Notes: generated from the letters alone by a model not told the origin. Counted from the stretch's first letter, positions 11,136 through 21,640 are shown. The stretch: 64,000 bases of DNA from Tribonema minus (GCA_017506865.1 JAFCMP010000015.1:62001-126000); one strand, 5' to 3'. A program made the numbers and translations.

Positions 11136-11657
11136 TGTCGGAAGCGAAGGATCTAGCAGGAGTCTCCAGCAAGTGACCAGGCAGGAGCAAGGGCACGAGG
11201 CAGGAGGAAGAGAGACTCCGGCTTGGCCGTGTGTAGAAGAGAGAGTGAATTGATGGGAGTGAGGCGACCTTCCAAAGTGCCGAACTCCAGAGAAGCCGAG
11301 AACTCCAGAGAACTCAAGAACTCTGTAGAACCGGCCTGATGCAACTGGCCGATGTGCCGACAGGCCGAACTTTAACTACAAGTGGCCGATGTCACAACCT
11401 CAAGTTCAACTTCCTACTTCAACATGTACTTGAAGTTGACCAGCAAACTTCAACATGTACAGTTCAACCTGCTGGTGAACCCTGCTACTGCTGAGCATCG
11501 CTACGCTACAGGATAGCGCACCCAGTCATGACTCTCCTGGGGATGGGGGCATTTCACCGCTCTTGCGCACACACTAGGATGACAGCAGCTCTTGCTACAG
11601 CTGCTGCGGTATGCTACACTAGACTCATGTGAGGGTGTACATGACCATATTCCGACA
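11136..11657 (-). repeat. LTR (5' LTR in element orientation)
   Basis: Second copy of the 522-bp terminal repeat, followed directly by the target duplication GGCCC and then the resumed LINE reading frame. The sequence just inside (before 11136) reads TGGTCACACTGACAG on the minus strand, a candidate primer-binding site. The matching tRNA was not identified. Confidence 0.93.
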
Positions 11658-11662
11658 GGCCC

Positions 11663-14600
11663 CTCGGTTTGTCTGTGTGGGCCATTGTTGCAGCGGTCTA
11701 CGCGGTCTCGGTGACGGTGTGGCAGGCCGAGCCTCAGGCCACTGGCAGCACGCAAACATCAACAGGGCTGGTGCTGGCACAACTGATGGGGCTGCCAGCG
11801 GTATTCGCACCGGCAACTCCAGCTCAGCCTGACTGCCATCTGGATGTGCTGTGGACGCCGCCTGGGCTATATACAAATGTGGGACACTTTGAACTGCTTG
11901 TCGCCCCTGCGGCAGCTCCGCCCTTGCCAACCACTGTGACAGCGTCGGCGACCACTCAAGCTGACAGCACCCACATCACGGCTCCGAGTCGGACACAGCC
12001 CCGTACTGCGCTGCAGTTGCCACAGCAGCCTGAGCCACTGAGGTGTCCACTATACACACTGGCATTTTGGCAGCTTGGTCAGAAAGAGGACAGCAAACAG
12101 CGAGGCAAACTGTCAGCTGCGGGCCGCATGGCACCGGTAGTGGCCCACTTCAACGGTGGTAGCTGCACGAGGTCGATGCTGAACCCTGAGGCGAGCACAT
12201 CACACTGTCAGCAAAATCCGGCGGCAGCATACGCCAAGGGCATCCGGCAGCAGGTTGATCACAACCCATCCGGTGACCGTGCCCCTTCAGGCAGCAGTAC
12301 GTGCAACACTGGGGCACACCATGCCAAGCGTGTGCAGGAGATGAGCACCATGTATGGTTGCACGGCAGAAGACTTCCTACGCGCGGTAAGGAAGCTGAGT
12401 GCATGCACAGGTGCCTGCGGTCTGGTCCACATATCAGCCAGCGCGGGGCAGAGGCAATGCGCGCTGACCTCGCCATGCCACACGTGTCGACGGAATGGAA
12501 GCGCCCCCACGCGCGCACGCCCGGCAGTACCCCCGGGCCAGTCCGAGGGCGGGGGTGCGGGTAGCGATGGCGCGGCCGCGGCGGCGGGGGCTGCCGCAGC
12601 GACACCTCCAAAGCCACCGGCGGTGCCGGCTAGTGGCGCTGCCAACTCAAAGTCCAGCAAGAAACGCCCGGCGGCCACGGCAATCGGCGCGCAACGCCGG
12701 CGCCGAACGGCAGCTGCTGCAGCACCGCCTGGCAGCGCCGGCAGCCGCACTCAGTCTAACAGCCTAAGGCTGCAGGACAGCAGCCCCCCCCACGGGACGG
12801 CCGTGGGATGGGCGGACATGGACTTGGACCCGCCGGACGATGCCGCGTCACCGCCCCCCCCGACCACCACCACCAGTGGCAGGCCCTCAAAGCCCCAGAC
12901 ACGAGCATCCCTGGCTTGGGACCTCTCGACGCCCTCGGTCGTCCACGCACTTGACCAGACCAATGAGGCGGATTTACTGCTGCTACGGTTCACCACGACT
13001 GGCAACCCCTTCCGCACTCAGCTGCAGTGCACCCAGTGGGCACGGCTAGTGGAGCACGCCACACGACTACTGGCGGACGCCACAGACAGTGCACGTGAGG
13101 CGGCACGGGTGCGCCTCCACCATGGTGCCGGGGCGTTTGCTCAGCAGGTTTCTCAGACTCTAGTGCAGCGCGGCTACAGGCTGCTGCACCTGCTAGCAGC
13201 AATGGCCTTTGGTAGGCAACCGGAGGGAACCGGTATGCCGCCTGCGGCCCGGCTGGCAGCGTTGCTGTCTGGCGACTTTGCGGAGCTACTGAGAAAGACG
13301 CTGTCAGCAGCAGCGGCGCTGCGGGCCCCCAAACCAAACAACGCAGCTACGGCGTCGGCACAAACGAACTTCGATGCCGACTGGACGGAGGCTGACTCCA
13401 GGCAGCAAACAGCATGCGCTGCCCTCTCAGGCAAGCGACGGGGGGTAGGCCTGGCTGCCGCACGACTAGAGGCGCGTGAAGCATGCGCCCCAGCAGACGA
13501 GGTCACGGCACAGGTGCTGGCAGCAAAGCACCCTGAAACTGGCACCCGGCCCGGGGTAGTCGATACGCCAATGGAGCAAGTGCGCGGCCTGGTATGCGAC
13601 GCCCGGCGGCACTGCTTGCACGGCGCAGGGGTGGCAACGACCGCCGGGCCCGCTGGCAGCGGCAGTCCCGTCTTCGAATCGGGTCAGGCGCATGATCGCA
13701 GCGATAGGCCTGAGGATGCTGCCGGCGCAGCCGGACGGCGCCTCGAGGTGGAGGCGACAGACATACTGTCGACCTTGTCCGCAGCAGGGGCGGGGAAGGC
13801 AGGAGGGCTGGACGGCCTACGCTATGCACACCTCTTGATGGCCGCTGGGCCTGGTGCACCGGTGAAAGCAGCCACCCGCCCCGTGGGCAGTGCCTCGCCA
13901 GGACTAGCTGGTGATTCAGAATCGGATGTGATGGAACGGGCATTCGCCCATCACCTGGCCAAGGTGTTCACGACGCTGCTTGTTGAGCCCGAACTGCTGC
14001 CGGAGCAATCGCAACGGCTTCTCCGCGCCGCGGCCCTCTCAGGCATAGGACAGAAGCGGCGTCCGATCGCCTGCTCCAGTGTCTGGCGCAGACTCCTCGG
14101 GTCCACAGCGGCACGGAGTGTCAAGGGCAAAATATCGGGGCTGCTGGCCTCCATGTCGCAGTTTGGCGTAGGATACCGGTCTGGCGTCGAGCATGTGGCA
14201 GCGCGCGCGCGCGTGTGGCACGAGCTGTATGGCACCACAATCCAGCTGGACTGTGAGAACGCATTTAACAGTGTGGATCGCGCCGCCATTGTGCGGGGAC
14301 TTATGCTCTTCTGTCCGGAGCTGCTCCCGCACTTTGAGTCCGTATACTGTGGTGACACTGCCCCAGAGATGCGAGTGGAGGTGAACGGTGAAGCTCGCAT
14401 TATCTGCTCCCACCTAGGGTGCCAGCAAGGGGACCCTCTAGGGCCGCTGTACTTTGCAGTGGCAGCGGCCTTCCTACTCTTCTACCCTGATGGAGTGAAT
14501 GCGACGCCCGGCAGTATGCCGGCCTACGGCCACAGCACAGCGGAACCGCCAGCCCCGCACTGCGCTTTCCTGGATGACCTCAACGTGCTGCAAGCTGCCT

Positions 14601-16885
14601 ACTTCGACGATGCAGCGGCCGCTGGGGTGGCAGAGGTGATCCGTCGGCTTGCGGCAGGGGGCCTACGCGTTCGACCAGACAAGTCGCTGGCCATCGCCAT
14701 GCGCGGCACAGTGTTTGATGAAGCGGCCAGAGCACGCCTGCGCGCCCTTGACATACCGTTTGTGGACGCCACCATGCCAGAATCCAGTCAGGGCTTTACG
14801 TCGGTCGGGGTACCGGTAGGGCACCCAGCCTATGTGCATGCTGCCATGAGCAAGCATCTTGTTGACGCAGGGACATGGCAATTGTCGTGGCAGCTAGCTG
14901 GAATGGCGCGGCATCACCTTAGGCTACAGGCAGCACAGTTCATTCTGCGCAGGTCACTGACGAAGCGCATGGGCTTCTTAGCTCGGGTCGTTGACACGGC
15001 TTTGAGTGAGACATGGCTGCACGCATTTGACAGGTTCTGTGCATGGACGCTTGAACGCATGCTGCACCTGCACGGCTGCGCTACCGCGGCAGTCATGAAG
15101 TCACACCTGCTGGCCGCCTGCACTGCTGGTGACAATGAGGAAGCCAGCAGTGGCAGCGTGCTGTTATTGCCGCGCTTGGGCCCGCCAGAACTCACGGACA
15201 TCGCAGTGCCACTGCGGGCGTCACGGTTGCCGGAGCGACGAGGCGGTCTGGGCATGCCGCTTTTGGGGCTACTGGCACCAGCCGCATACACGGCCCAGGC
15301 ATGCACAACACTGCGGCCTGCAATAATTCATGCCACTGTGGCAGCAGGGGCCCTGAGACTCGGCACTGACGAACACGGCGCAGTCACCTGGTTCGCGCAG
15401 CACTCATGTGCAATACGCGAGGACCAGGGACTGCCGCCAATCATCGAGGCCGTGCGACGCTCTACGCGAGCGCTGACAGCTGATGGCGGCGAAAAATCAC
15501 GCACAGCTGTGGCCGAGCAGCTCCCAGCATCGTTGCTACGGTGGGCAGCAGATACGACGGCCGCAGCGTCGACGCTCCCCACTGCGGTGCAAGCGATCTA
15601 CGCCGCAACTGCCGTCACGGAGACGGGGACCACTGAGCCAGCCCCACACACCCACGGCATTGTGCCTGGGGCCGAGGCGGCCGCTGCGGCGGCGACCGTA
15701 CCTGGCCCTCAAGCCGCTGCCGCGGCTGCTTCTTCCACGCCCGCTAAAACACAAACTAGCGCGGAAGAAAGCAGCTGCAGCGGCGGGCAGGAGAACGACG
15801 ACGACGACTGGGAGGCCTATGCTGACGAGATCTGCAGGAAGGTAGCGCCCCGCCGCCGGCGCGGTCACTTCACGCACGGACTACAAGCCGGCCTTTCAAA
15901 TGTTCTTCGACGTCAATACGAGGACTGCCTGGTGGAGGACCTAGAGGCTGCCTCGGCTGGTGCCGTGGGCAAGCCGACGCAGGCTACACTTATTGGTGAC
16001 TCGCGTGACACCAGCCGCCGCCGCCAACAGGCTAGCGCGCGGGTCCTGGCGCAGCTGCGCAGCCAGCGTGCGTCCGGGGCAATGGCGTGGATGAGCGTGC
16101 CACCCGCTGCCAATGACCGCCCGGGTGCGGCGCCCATGTCCAGTATGGCAGCAGCCACGATGATTTTGGTTGCGATCTTTATAGACGGGTGGGGCATACA
16201 GGGCGAGGTGTGCCCATGGCGGTGCAGTGACGTGAGCCCCACCTCCACGCATGCGATCAGCTGCCCCAGCCAGCACATACGGGGGCACAACGCGACACAC
16301 ACTGCCCAAAAGCGGTGCCTACAGCGCATCTTGAGACAGCACCATGTCTCTATTGTCCGCAATGAGGACGCTAGCGTCTTCAAGGTACCGGGGTATCGGG
16401 CGGACACAGTCATTGACCCAGGGTGTCTGCACTTTAGCAGTGCATACCGTAACAAGGGAATAGTGCTAGACACAAGTGTGCGCGCGCCCACAGCGAGCTC
16501 GTACCTGACAGGCAAAACAAATGCCTCGAACACGGACGGCTATGCTGCTGGGGTGGGGGAGGACGCGAAGGTCAAGCACCACACCGGCACCTTGACGTCA
16601 TCTTGGGCTTTTGTGCCATTCGTGCAGGAGTCGTACGGACGGCTGGGCAAGCAGACAAGCCTTTTTGTTAAGGAGTTGGCAATGCACTCAGCACTGTGCT
16701 CAGGGGGGGGGAAGGCAGATGTGTTACGCAAGGCCGGGTTAGCTAAGCGTCAGATCCACATTGAGCTGAGCATATCGCTGGCGCGGGAGTTGGCGGAGCG
16801 CATCATGGCATACACACGTGGAGCGCGAATGCTGCGCTGTGTTTCGGCGCCGGTATCCAAACTCCTAGGGCACAGCGCAGACTAG
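11663..16885 (+). CDS. LINE ORF, C-terminal part: OTU end, reverse transcriptase, REL endonuclease
   Basis: Continues the 5183-8965 frame in the same phase once the LTR element and one target-site copy are discounted, for about 3001 residues in all. It opens with the rest of the OTU domain, ending at a GHFELLV motif with candidate catalytic His1336. After an Ala-rich linker comes reverse transcriptase: motif A LDCENAFNSVDR (about residue 2124), motif B GCQQGDPLGPLYFAVA and motif C FLDD (about 2230) in place of the commoner YADD or FADD. Near the C-terminus are a CX3CX8HX3C zinc motif (CPWRCSDVSPTSTHAISC, about 2776) and a GYRADTVIDPG...VLDTSV segment. Together these fit the restriction-like endonuclease of CRE, R2, NeSL or Dualen-type LINEs. 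No APE endonuclease was seen. The stop is at 16885. Clade assignment needs a tree. Confidence 0.82.
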   Translation, partial: LGLSVWAIVAAVYAVSVTVWQAEPQATGSTQTSTGLVLAQLMGLPAVFAPATPAQPDCHLDVLWTPPGLYTNVGHFELLVAPAAAPPLPTTVTASATTQADSTHITAPSRTQPRTALQLPQQPEPLRCPLYTLAFWQLGQKEDSKQRGKLSAAGRMAPVVAHFNGGSCTRSMLNPEASTSHCQQNPAAAYAKGIRQQVDHNPSGDRAPSGSSTCNTGAHHAKRVQEMSTMYGCTAEDFLRAVRKLSACTGACGLVHISASAGQRQCALTSPCHTCRRNGSAPTRARPAVPPGQSEGGGAGSDGAAAAAGAAAATPPKPPAVPASGAANSKSSKKRPAATAIGAQRRRRTAAAAAPPGSAGSRTQSNSLRLQDSSPPHGTAVGWADMDLDPPDDAASPPPPTTTTSGRPSKPQTRASLAWDLSTPSVVHALDQTNEADLLLLRFTTTGNPFRTQLQCTQWARLVEHATRLLADATDSAREAARVRLHHGAGAFAQQVSQTLVQRGYRLLHLLAAMAFGRQPEGTGMPPAARLAALLSGDFAELLRKTLSAAAALRAPKPNNAATASAQTNFDADWTEADSRQQTACAALSGKRRGVGLAAARLEAREACAPADEVTAQVLAAKHPETGTRPGVVDTPMEQVRGLVCDARRHCLHGAGVATTAGPAGSGSPVFESGQAHDRSDRPEDAAGAAGRRLEVEATDILSTLSAAGAGKAGGLDGLRYAHLLMAAGPGAPVKAATRPVGSASPGLAGDSESDVMERAFAHHLAKVFTTLLVEPELLPEQSQRLLRAAALSGIGQKRRPIACSSVWRRLLGSTAARSVKGKISGLLASMSQFGVGYRSGVEHVAARARVWHELYGTTIQLDCENAFNSVDRAAIVRGLMLFCPELLPHFESVYCGDTAPEMRVEVNGEARIICSHLGCQQGDPLGPLYFAVAAAFLLFYPDGVNATPGSMPAYGHSTAEPPAPHCAFLDDLNVLQAAYFDDAAAAGVAEVIRRLAAGGLRVRPDKSLAIAMRGTVFDEAARARLRALDIPFVDATMPESSQGFTSVGVPVGHPAYVHAAMSKHLVDAGTWQLSWQLAGMARHHLRLQAAQFILRRSLTKRMGFLARVVDTALSETWLHAFDRFCAWTLERMLHLHGCATAAVMKSHLLAACTAGDNEEASSGSVLLLPRLGPPELTDIAVPLRASRLPERRGGLGMPLLGLLAPAAYTAQACTTLRPAIIHATVAAGALRLGTDEHGAVTWFAQHSCAIREDQGLPPIIEAVRRSTRALTADGGEKSRTAVAEQLPASLLRWAADTTAAASTLPTAVQAIYAATAVTETGTTEPAPHTHGIVPGAEAAAAAATVPGPQAAAAAASSTPAKTQTSAEESSCSGGQENDDDDWEAYADEICRKVAPRRRRGHFTHGLQAGLSNVLRRQYEDCLVEDLEAASAGAVGKPTQATLIGDSRDTSRRRQQASARVLAQLRSQRASGAMAWMSVPPAANDRPGAAPMSSMAAATMILVAIFIDGWGIQGEVCPWRCSDVSPTSTHAISCPSQHIRGHNATHTAQKRCLQRILRQHHVSIVRNEDASVFKVPGYRADTVIDPGCLHFSSAYRNKGIVLDTSVRAPTASSYLTGKTNASNTDGYAAGVGEDAKVKHHTGTLTSSWAFVPFVQESYGRLGKQTSLFVKELAMHSALCSGGGKADVLRKAGLAKRQIHIELSISLARELAERIMAYTRGARMLRCVSAPVSKLLGHSAD

Positions 16886-17129
16886 GCTGCTGCGTTGACG
16901 CAAGCTTTTCGATTGCATAGGCAACCCGGCCTCCCTTGGGCCCTTATAAATACAAGTCCATACGTACATGACAAATGTGCAGCTTTGAAAGTTTAGCACT
17001 GTTGACGCATATGTTCAACGCGAGTGACAGCATCTCACAATTCTAAAAGGATCTGTTTGAGTCGTGCCACTGTGGGCATTGGACGTATTCACATGCTCCA
17101 CATGATTTTGTCATGTCATGTCATGTCAG

Positions 17130-19015
17130 GTGTTTCAGGTGTCGAAGCACCAGGTGTCGAAGGAAGCCTTCACGCAAGATCTGCTCAACAACGGCTGTGA
17201 CAGCACCACCAACACGGAGCTGTTCTGCAGACAGTTTGCGGACGCCTCAATCTACATGGAGCTGTTCAACTCGTGCCACTTTGCGGAACTGGAGACGTAT
17301 GGCATTGTGCCTGGGAAGACCCGCATGGCTGACGGCAGCATCATCAAGTGCTTCGACGGCGTCAAAGTTGTAGTGGTGTTCGAAGCGAGAGCATCATCGG
17401 CCACCCCTGCTTCCACGTCAATCCCACCTGCGCCTGCTGCACCATCTACAACATCATCAACCCCACCTGCTACGTCGCCAACCCCGCCTGCTACCACATC
17501 AATGACACCTACAGCTGCTTCAGCACCTCCAGCATCACCGTCCCCACCTGCTACCACGTCAACAACACCCGCGACTGCTGCATCACCTACTGAAGCGCCG
17601 ACTGCAGCCACCCCTGCACGTCCTGGACGATCGTCGATTTCACCTATGGAAGCAGCAGTCATACCAAAACCGTCGTCTTCCAACAGGACACTGCCAAGAT
17701 TCTCACAACTTTACAAGCTGTGGCTGAATGAGACGTTGAGGTGGAGCCGCTACAGCATCATCACCGCCGTCCCTGAGGGTAGCATCATGGCAGGGGTCGC
17801 CGGCAAACTAGCGTTCACTGTGGTGCCTGAGGGTGGCGGAGAGCAGCGGACGATGACATTGGCAAACGCCACGTATCTTTACCAAAACCCAGGAATCGAC
17901 AAAGATACGTGGTTCCTACAAAAGATCACGATTCGGCCAGGACGGTAAGATATGCTGCATTGCTGGTCCTTATGAGGTTTTGCATGGCGTGAAGTGGCAT
18001 GTCCTGTTGATTCATCACCGTCCCGACTGCCATCACGTCATCGCTGCCTCTGACGCCACGTGCGCCTCCCTTGCTATCCTCGCACCCACAGGGCACCCAG
18101 CGCCCGATGTGGCAATGCTCCTGCGGCTACCCCTGCTGTTGCAGACTTCACCCGGTGAGACATCTCTGCATTCAGCTATCATGTATGTGAGCCACGTGTC
18201 GCAAAGTAAATGATGCCATGTTGTGTGGCGTGAGTGCTGCCCGCATTTTCACCACACTACAATGTTGTGATTGCAGGCAGGCCTTGATGTGTGCGCTGGC
18301 CTGTTCTACTTGCAGCTTCTTGCATAGTTATCGCACTGAAACTGCTGTATTACTCATGCTGTCATTTCATGTCTTTCTTGCCTGTAGCCCACCTTTCTCC
18401 ACTACTACTCGCAGCATAGATTTTGCACTGAAACTGCTGTAGCACTCATGCTGTCATTTAATGTCTTTCTTGCCTGCAGCCCACCTTCCTCCACTACTAC
18501 TCGCAGCATGGAGTATCCCCTCAGCTACATAGTATATTACTTCTCAATGTTGCACCGGACCAAGGGGTAGTGACGCTAGCTAGCGCTTGGGCGAGGTTCG
18601 TCTTACAGCGAGCGAGCATTGTGTTTGATGCCATCATGGAGACCCACGCCTTCATCACCTCAACCTCAAAGCTGGCGCTGACACAAGACCGCAGCACTGC
18701 GGAGTCCTGGACCAACGGCAAGGTCTTTAAGCGCAGACAGCAGGACGGCAACGTCACGGAACGCAGCGACGGCAGCGTGCCGAAACGCAGCGGCGGCATG
18801 ATGGAGGCGACCATGAAGCGCGTGACGTGCAAGCAGATACTGCCACCAGCACAGGTGAACATCAACCCTTTACATTGAGCAGGTCTGTTGCAATTATTAT
18901 TATACCGTCAGCATGACAAGCGTTTCGGATGAAGTTAGATTGAGTCCTGAAAGTTGCCTACATGTCGTCTCCCTGACCTGTTCAGCGGCACAAACTTAGC
19001 GCTGTAGAAAGTTGA
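17130..19015 (+). CDS. Hypothetical spliced gene with Thr/Pro/Ala-rich linker
   Basis: Exons 17130-17944, 18092-18154, 18480-18531, 18609-18854 and 18986-19015 join in consistent phases (2/2, 2/2, 0/0, 0/0) and end at TGA. The start lies upstream or is not visible. The N-terminal part is ordinary globular-looking sequence (CRQFADASIYMELFNSCHF). A low-complexity Thr/Pro/Ala/Ser linker follows, then a domain with PRFSQLYKLWLNETLRWSRY and KDTWFLQKITIRPGR, then a basic C-terminal part (NGKVFKRRQQDGNVTE). No family recognised. It lies just downstream of the LINE and could be the distal part of the gene at 3.1-4.4 kb. The 18531 donor (GTATAT) is weak. The last exon overlaps the end of a possible minus-strand gene. 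Confidence 0.45.
18333..18509 (+). repeat. Tandem copy of an intron/exon acceptor junction
   Basis: Two roughly 85-bp copies lie 92 bp apart. Each has the same intron end (TTTCTTGCCTG then TAG or CAG) and the same exon start (CCCACCTTCCTCCACTACTACTCG-like). The downstream copy fits the gene's phase. The upstream one is a decoy acceptor that runs into diverged sequence. Confidence 0.85.
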
Positions 19016-19925
19016 CCGGAAGCTTTGCCACATGATGATCATTGCTGATACGCTCTGGAAGACCAGAAAGCGGAAGATTACTACATCTTTTATCTTTACG
19101 GCGCTTTGCTCGGCCTCCCTCAGCAGGCGTGGATTTGAACACGTCCTCGAGCGGAATGGTGCTCAAGTCAGGCCACCCTTTCTTGCCCGTCAATATCTCT
19201 ATACTGTGCTCGATGGCAAATCTCTCCTTGAGTGGTGCGATGGATTTACGCCGAAGGGTCGAGGCCTGCACAACACGTTGTGACTGCACAAGAAACAATG
19301 TCTGCACGAATTTGAGGCCGCCGTCGACGCCTCTGACTTGTACCCATCCGACCCACTTGATGTGTCGCTCGCCAGTCCTCGGTTCGAACTCGAGCAGGGA
19401 GTTAGCGAAGGCCCCTCATCTCACTTTGAAACTCGTGTCCGCTGGAGTTAGCACTAATCTTGCGTTAAACTTGCGGCCTTGTCTATCGTCGGCGGGGGGT
19501 GCGAGGTGTGTCCGAACCCTGGTGCGCTTGGGTTTGTCCATGCTGCTGGCACCTGCAGAATGTGTTTGGAGGTTGATGAAGCTGAGCCTAGCACTTCAGC
19601 CTCTGTGACTGGTGTATACGATACCGAGTGAGTGCGAGCGCCGATGAACATCCTTAATCGGTAGCAAAGCATTCTTGCTGAAGCAGTCATCAAAAGCGAA
19701 GTTCAACGCTACTCGTCCTTTTGGACAGCCAATCCCATTGCCATCACGAACAGCGATAGCGCAGCAGCAGCAGCACACCAGCAACTGCCACTGTTGAACA
19801 CCTCTCTTGCACTGCTGCTGCTGGAGCATGCTGCTGGTGCTCGCGCCGCTGCTATTGTGTAGCGCCATCGTTAATGATGTCAAGGTAGCGCCGGCAAGCC
19901 CTGCTGCTTGTGCGCAGCTGCGCAA
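18996..19925 (-). pseudogene. Possible minus-strand coding remnant, unknown family
   Basis: On the minus strand, 19480-19000 reads as protein-like sequence: NARLVLTPADTSFK, then after an in-frame TGA codon LLEFEPRTGERHIKWVGWVQ, then RKSIAPLKERFAIEHSIE. Further upstream (about 19790-19620), another frame reads GCPKGRVALNFAFDDCF. The internal stop and frame changes suggest decay or unseen introns. The family was not recognised. The plus-strand frame over the same bases is less protein-like. The 3' end converges on the gene ending at 19015. Confidence 0.3.
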
Positions 19926-20224
19926 TCTGGGTTGGCCTCAACTCACAAGCCGTTGACAGTTGCAGTTGTCTGCAGGTGCAGCCAGGCTCACCTGCACACC
20001 ACACCCTCCAGTGCTCCCTTTCAACAGCGTCAGTGCTTTCACGCCCTGGTCTGCTCCATGCACCTCTAAGCTCCTCTCGTAAAGTCTGCTGCTGCCCTTG
20101 TCAGTAAATGAGCCCGGGTACCCCAGCGGAATCGGTAACGCAAAGAACGAACGGATTCCGTTGATTGCTTCACCCCTGCAGCACAACAGCTTGTGCCTGC
20201 CTGTGGTATTTCCTGAAAAAAGGA

Positions 20225-20500
20225 ATTACAGCAGCAGATGGCAGTAGCACAAGCAGCAGACACGCCAAAGCGCACCAGCAACGCAACGGCCCACAACAGC
20301 GCAGGATTAGCAGCAGCAGCAGCAGTGCACCCAAACAACAGCGCATAACACCAGCGCTACCACAGCAGCGCAGCAGCCAGCAGCAGCGCAGCAGCAGCAG
20401 CATAGGCAGCAGCAGCGCAGTAATACAACAGTACTGCAGCTCACACCAGCAGCACCAGCGCCACACCAGCTGCTGCAGGTCAGCAGCAGCCCCACCTGGT
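20225..20500. repeat. CAG-rich imperfect trinucleotide region
   Basis: Imperfect AGCAGC runs with interruptions make long Gln/Ser/Ala frames on the plus strand and Cys/Leu frames on the minus strand. These frames are low-complexity and not taken as genes. The rest of 19930-20740 shows nothing I can assign. Confidence 0.75.
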
Positions 20501-20741
20501 GAGCACAAGCACAGCGTCCATGCGTCATCTGTGGCTGTTTCAGTCTGATAACGTGCTACTGCCGTCGCAGTGGCTACTGCACATTGGCAGTCCGGAAAAG
20601 AGTAGTATCAGCGCCAACTGCGAGCTGGATGTCCTTGACAAGTGCGGTGTTGTCGTCTCACCATGAGTCCCCATGATGTTGCTCTGCCGCAGGTGTGTTG
20701 CCTTGACACACACTCATTTAAGAGCAGTATCAGAGTGAGAG

Positions 20742-21466
20742 ATGGCCGATGGCCTCCGCAAGGAGCTGCTCGGTGCATCTGTTCGGGCATGTGAGGGGCG
20801 GACAGCGGACGACATAGCAGACAAACTGTACGATGACCTGCGGGACGTCAGGGCTGTGGAGCTGGGAGAAAATGGGACCGACTCGTACTGGTTGTGCTTG
20901 CAGATTCTCAAACCTGTGCGGACAGACACCCTCATGACCAACGTTCGGGCCGTTCTGAGAGTGGTGGGTGAGGCGAGCGGCTGGACATTGTCATGGGGCA
21001 ACGAGGTGAGGTGGCGAGCAGAGGCGAGCGGGTGCGATCGGGGCCTAGGGTCATCAAGCGGAAGGTGGACAAGCTGCTGGAGGCGGAGGCAAACGGAGGC
21101 GGGCTTGATGGTTGGAGCGCTGACGAGCTTCGCAGCGTCGTTGAGCGCCTCAGCAAAGATAAGAAGCAGCTTGAAAGTCAGCTTTCGACTGCAACAGCTG
21201 ACAATCAGTTCATGACGACATGGATGCGTTTTGCACCCCACTTGTCCTATGAGACAATGGTGGAGTGGAAGGTTAAATTGTTTGAAGAGGGTGCTGAATA
21301 CATAGGACACGAGAAAGAGTTTTGGGCTGAGGTGTCAAAGGGAAAGACTTGTGATCATCAGGCCATGGTCAGCTTAGTCATGGAATACATGTTGAGCCTG
21401 GTAGATTTTGATGAGTCCAGGCTCTCTGACTACGGCGACAGGCTCTCTGACTACGGCGACTGTTAG
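20742..21466 (+). CDS. Unknown family member, about 240 aa, one frame change
   Basis: The ATG at 20742 opens MADGLRKELLGASVRACEGR, followed by TADDIADKLYDDLRDVRAVE, YWLCLQILKPVRTDTLMTNV and RAVLRVVGE. From about 20990 the protein continues in another frame (RGERVRSGPRVIKRKVDKLL, then SADELRSVVERLSKDKKQLE) to TAG at 21466. The two halves align with the two halves of the minus-strand paralogues at 22710-23621, so the frame change is inside one protein. It could be a genuine frameshift, a sequence error or a very short intron. The C-terminal half is helical and charged, probably a coiled coil. It ends in a duplicated RLSDYGD. Function unknown. Confidence 0.55.
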
Positions 21467-21478
21467 ACGGGGTTGACA

Positions 21479-21640
21479 ATGCATGTGTTCAAGCCAGCGG
21501 CAGTGACGCGTCTTTTGTGGTTGTCTGTTACCGTGATCGCCTCGTCGCCCCAGCAGCTCTCAGCATCGCTGTTGCAATGTCGTTTGGCTGTTGTTCACAT
21601 TGCATGCAACGGGGCCTCGATGGCAATGGAAGCACTTGAT
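21479..21640 (+). repeat. Diverged dispersed repeat, copy 1 (copy 2 at 24340-24500)
   Basis: This copy and 24340-24500 share about 80 percent identity by eye over about 145 bases, beginning CATGTGTTCAAGCCAGCGGCAG / CATGCGTTCAAGCCAGCGGCAG in their first dozen-plus bases. A shorter third relative starts near 22250 (ACGAGGCCTCGATG). The 24.3-kb copy has the longer open frame. These look like decayed members of one local gene or element family. Confidence 0.6.

Larger units (their letters stand above)
8966..11657 (-). mobile_element. Gag-only LTR retrotransposon (Copia-like gag), nested in the LINE
   Basis: The element is 2692 bp, bounded by two 522-bp direct LTRs that begin TGTCGG and end CCGACA. 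It is flanked by the 5-bp duplication GGCCC (8961-8965 and 11658-11662). Read on the minus strand, a TGG-starting primer-binding-site candidate lies just inside the 5' LTR, gag follows, and a purine tract (GAGAGGGGG) abuts the 3' LTR. No protease, integrase or reverse transcriptase lies in the 1.65-kb interior. It therefore resembles the non-autonomous TR-GAG class and would depend on proteins supplied elsewhere. The LTRs differ at about two positions by eye, so the insertion is recent. It looks whole for its class. Confidence 0.92.

Noticed and set aside
12990-16533. Many 100-200-codon minus-strand ORFs opposite the LINE
   Set aside because: Shadows of GC-rich codon use in the LINE frame.
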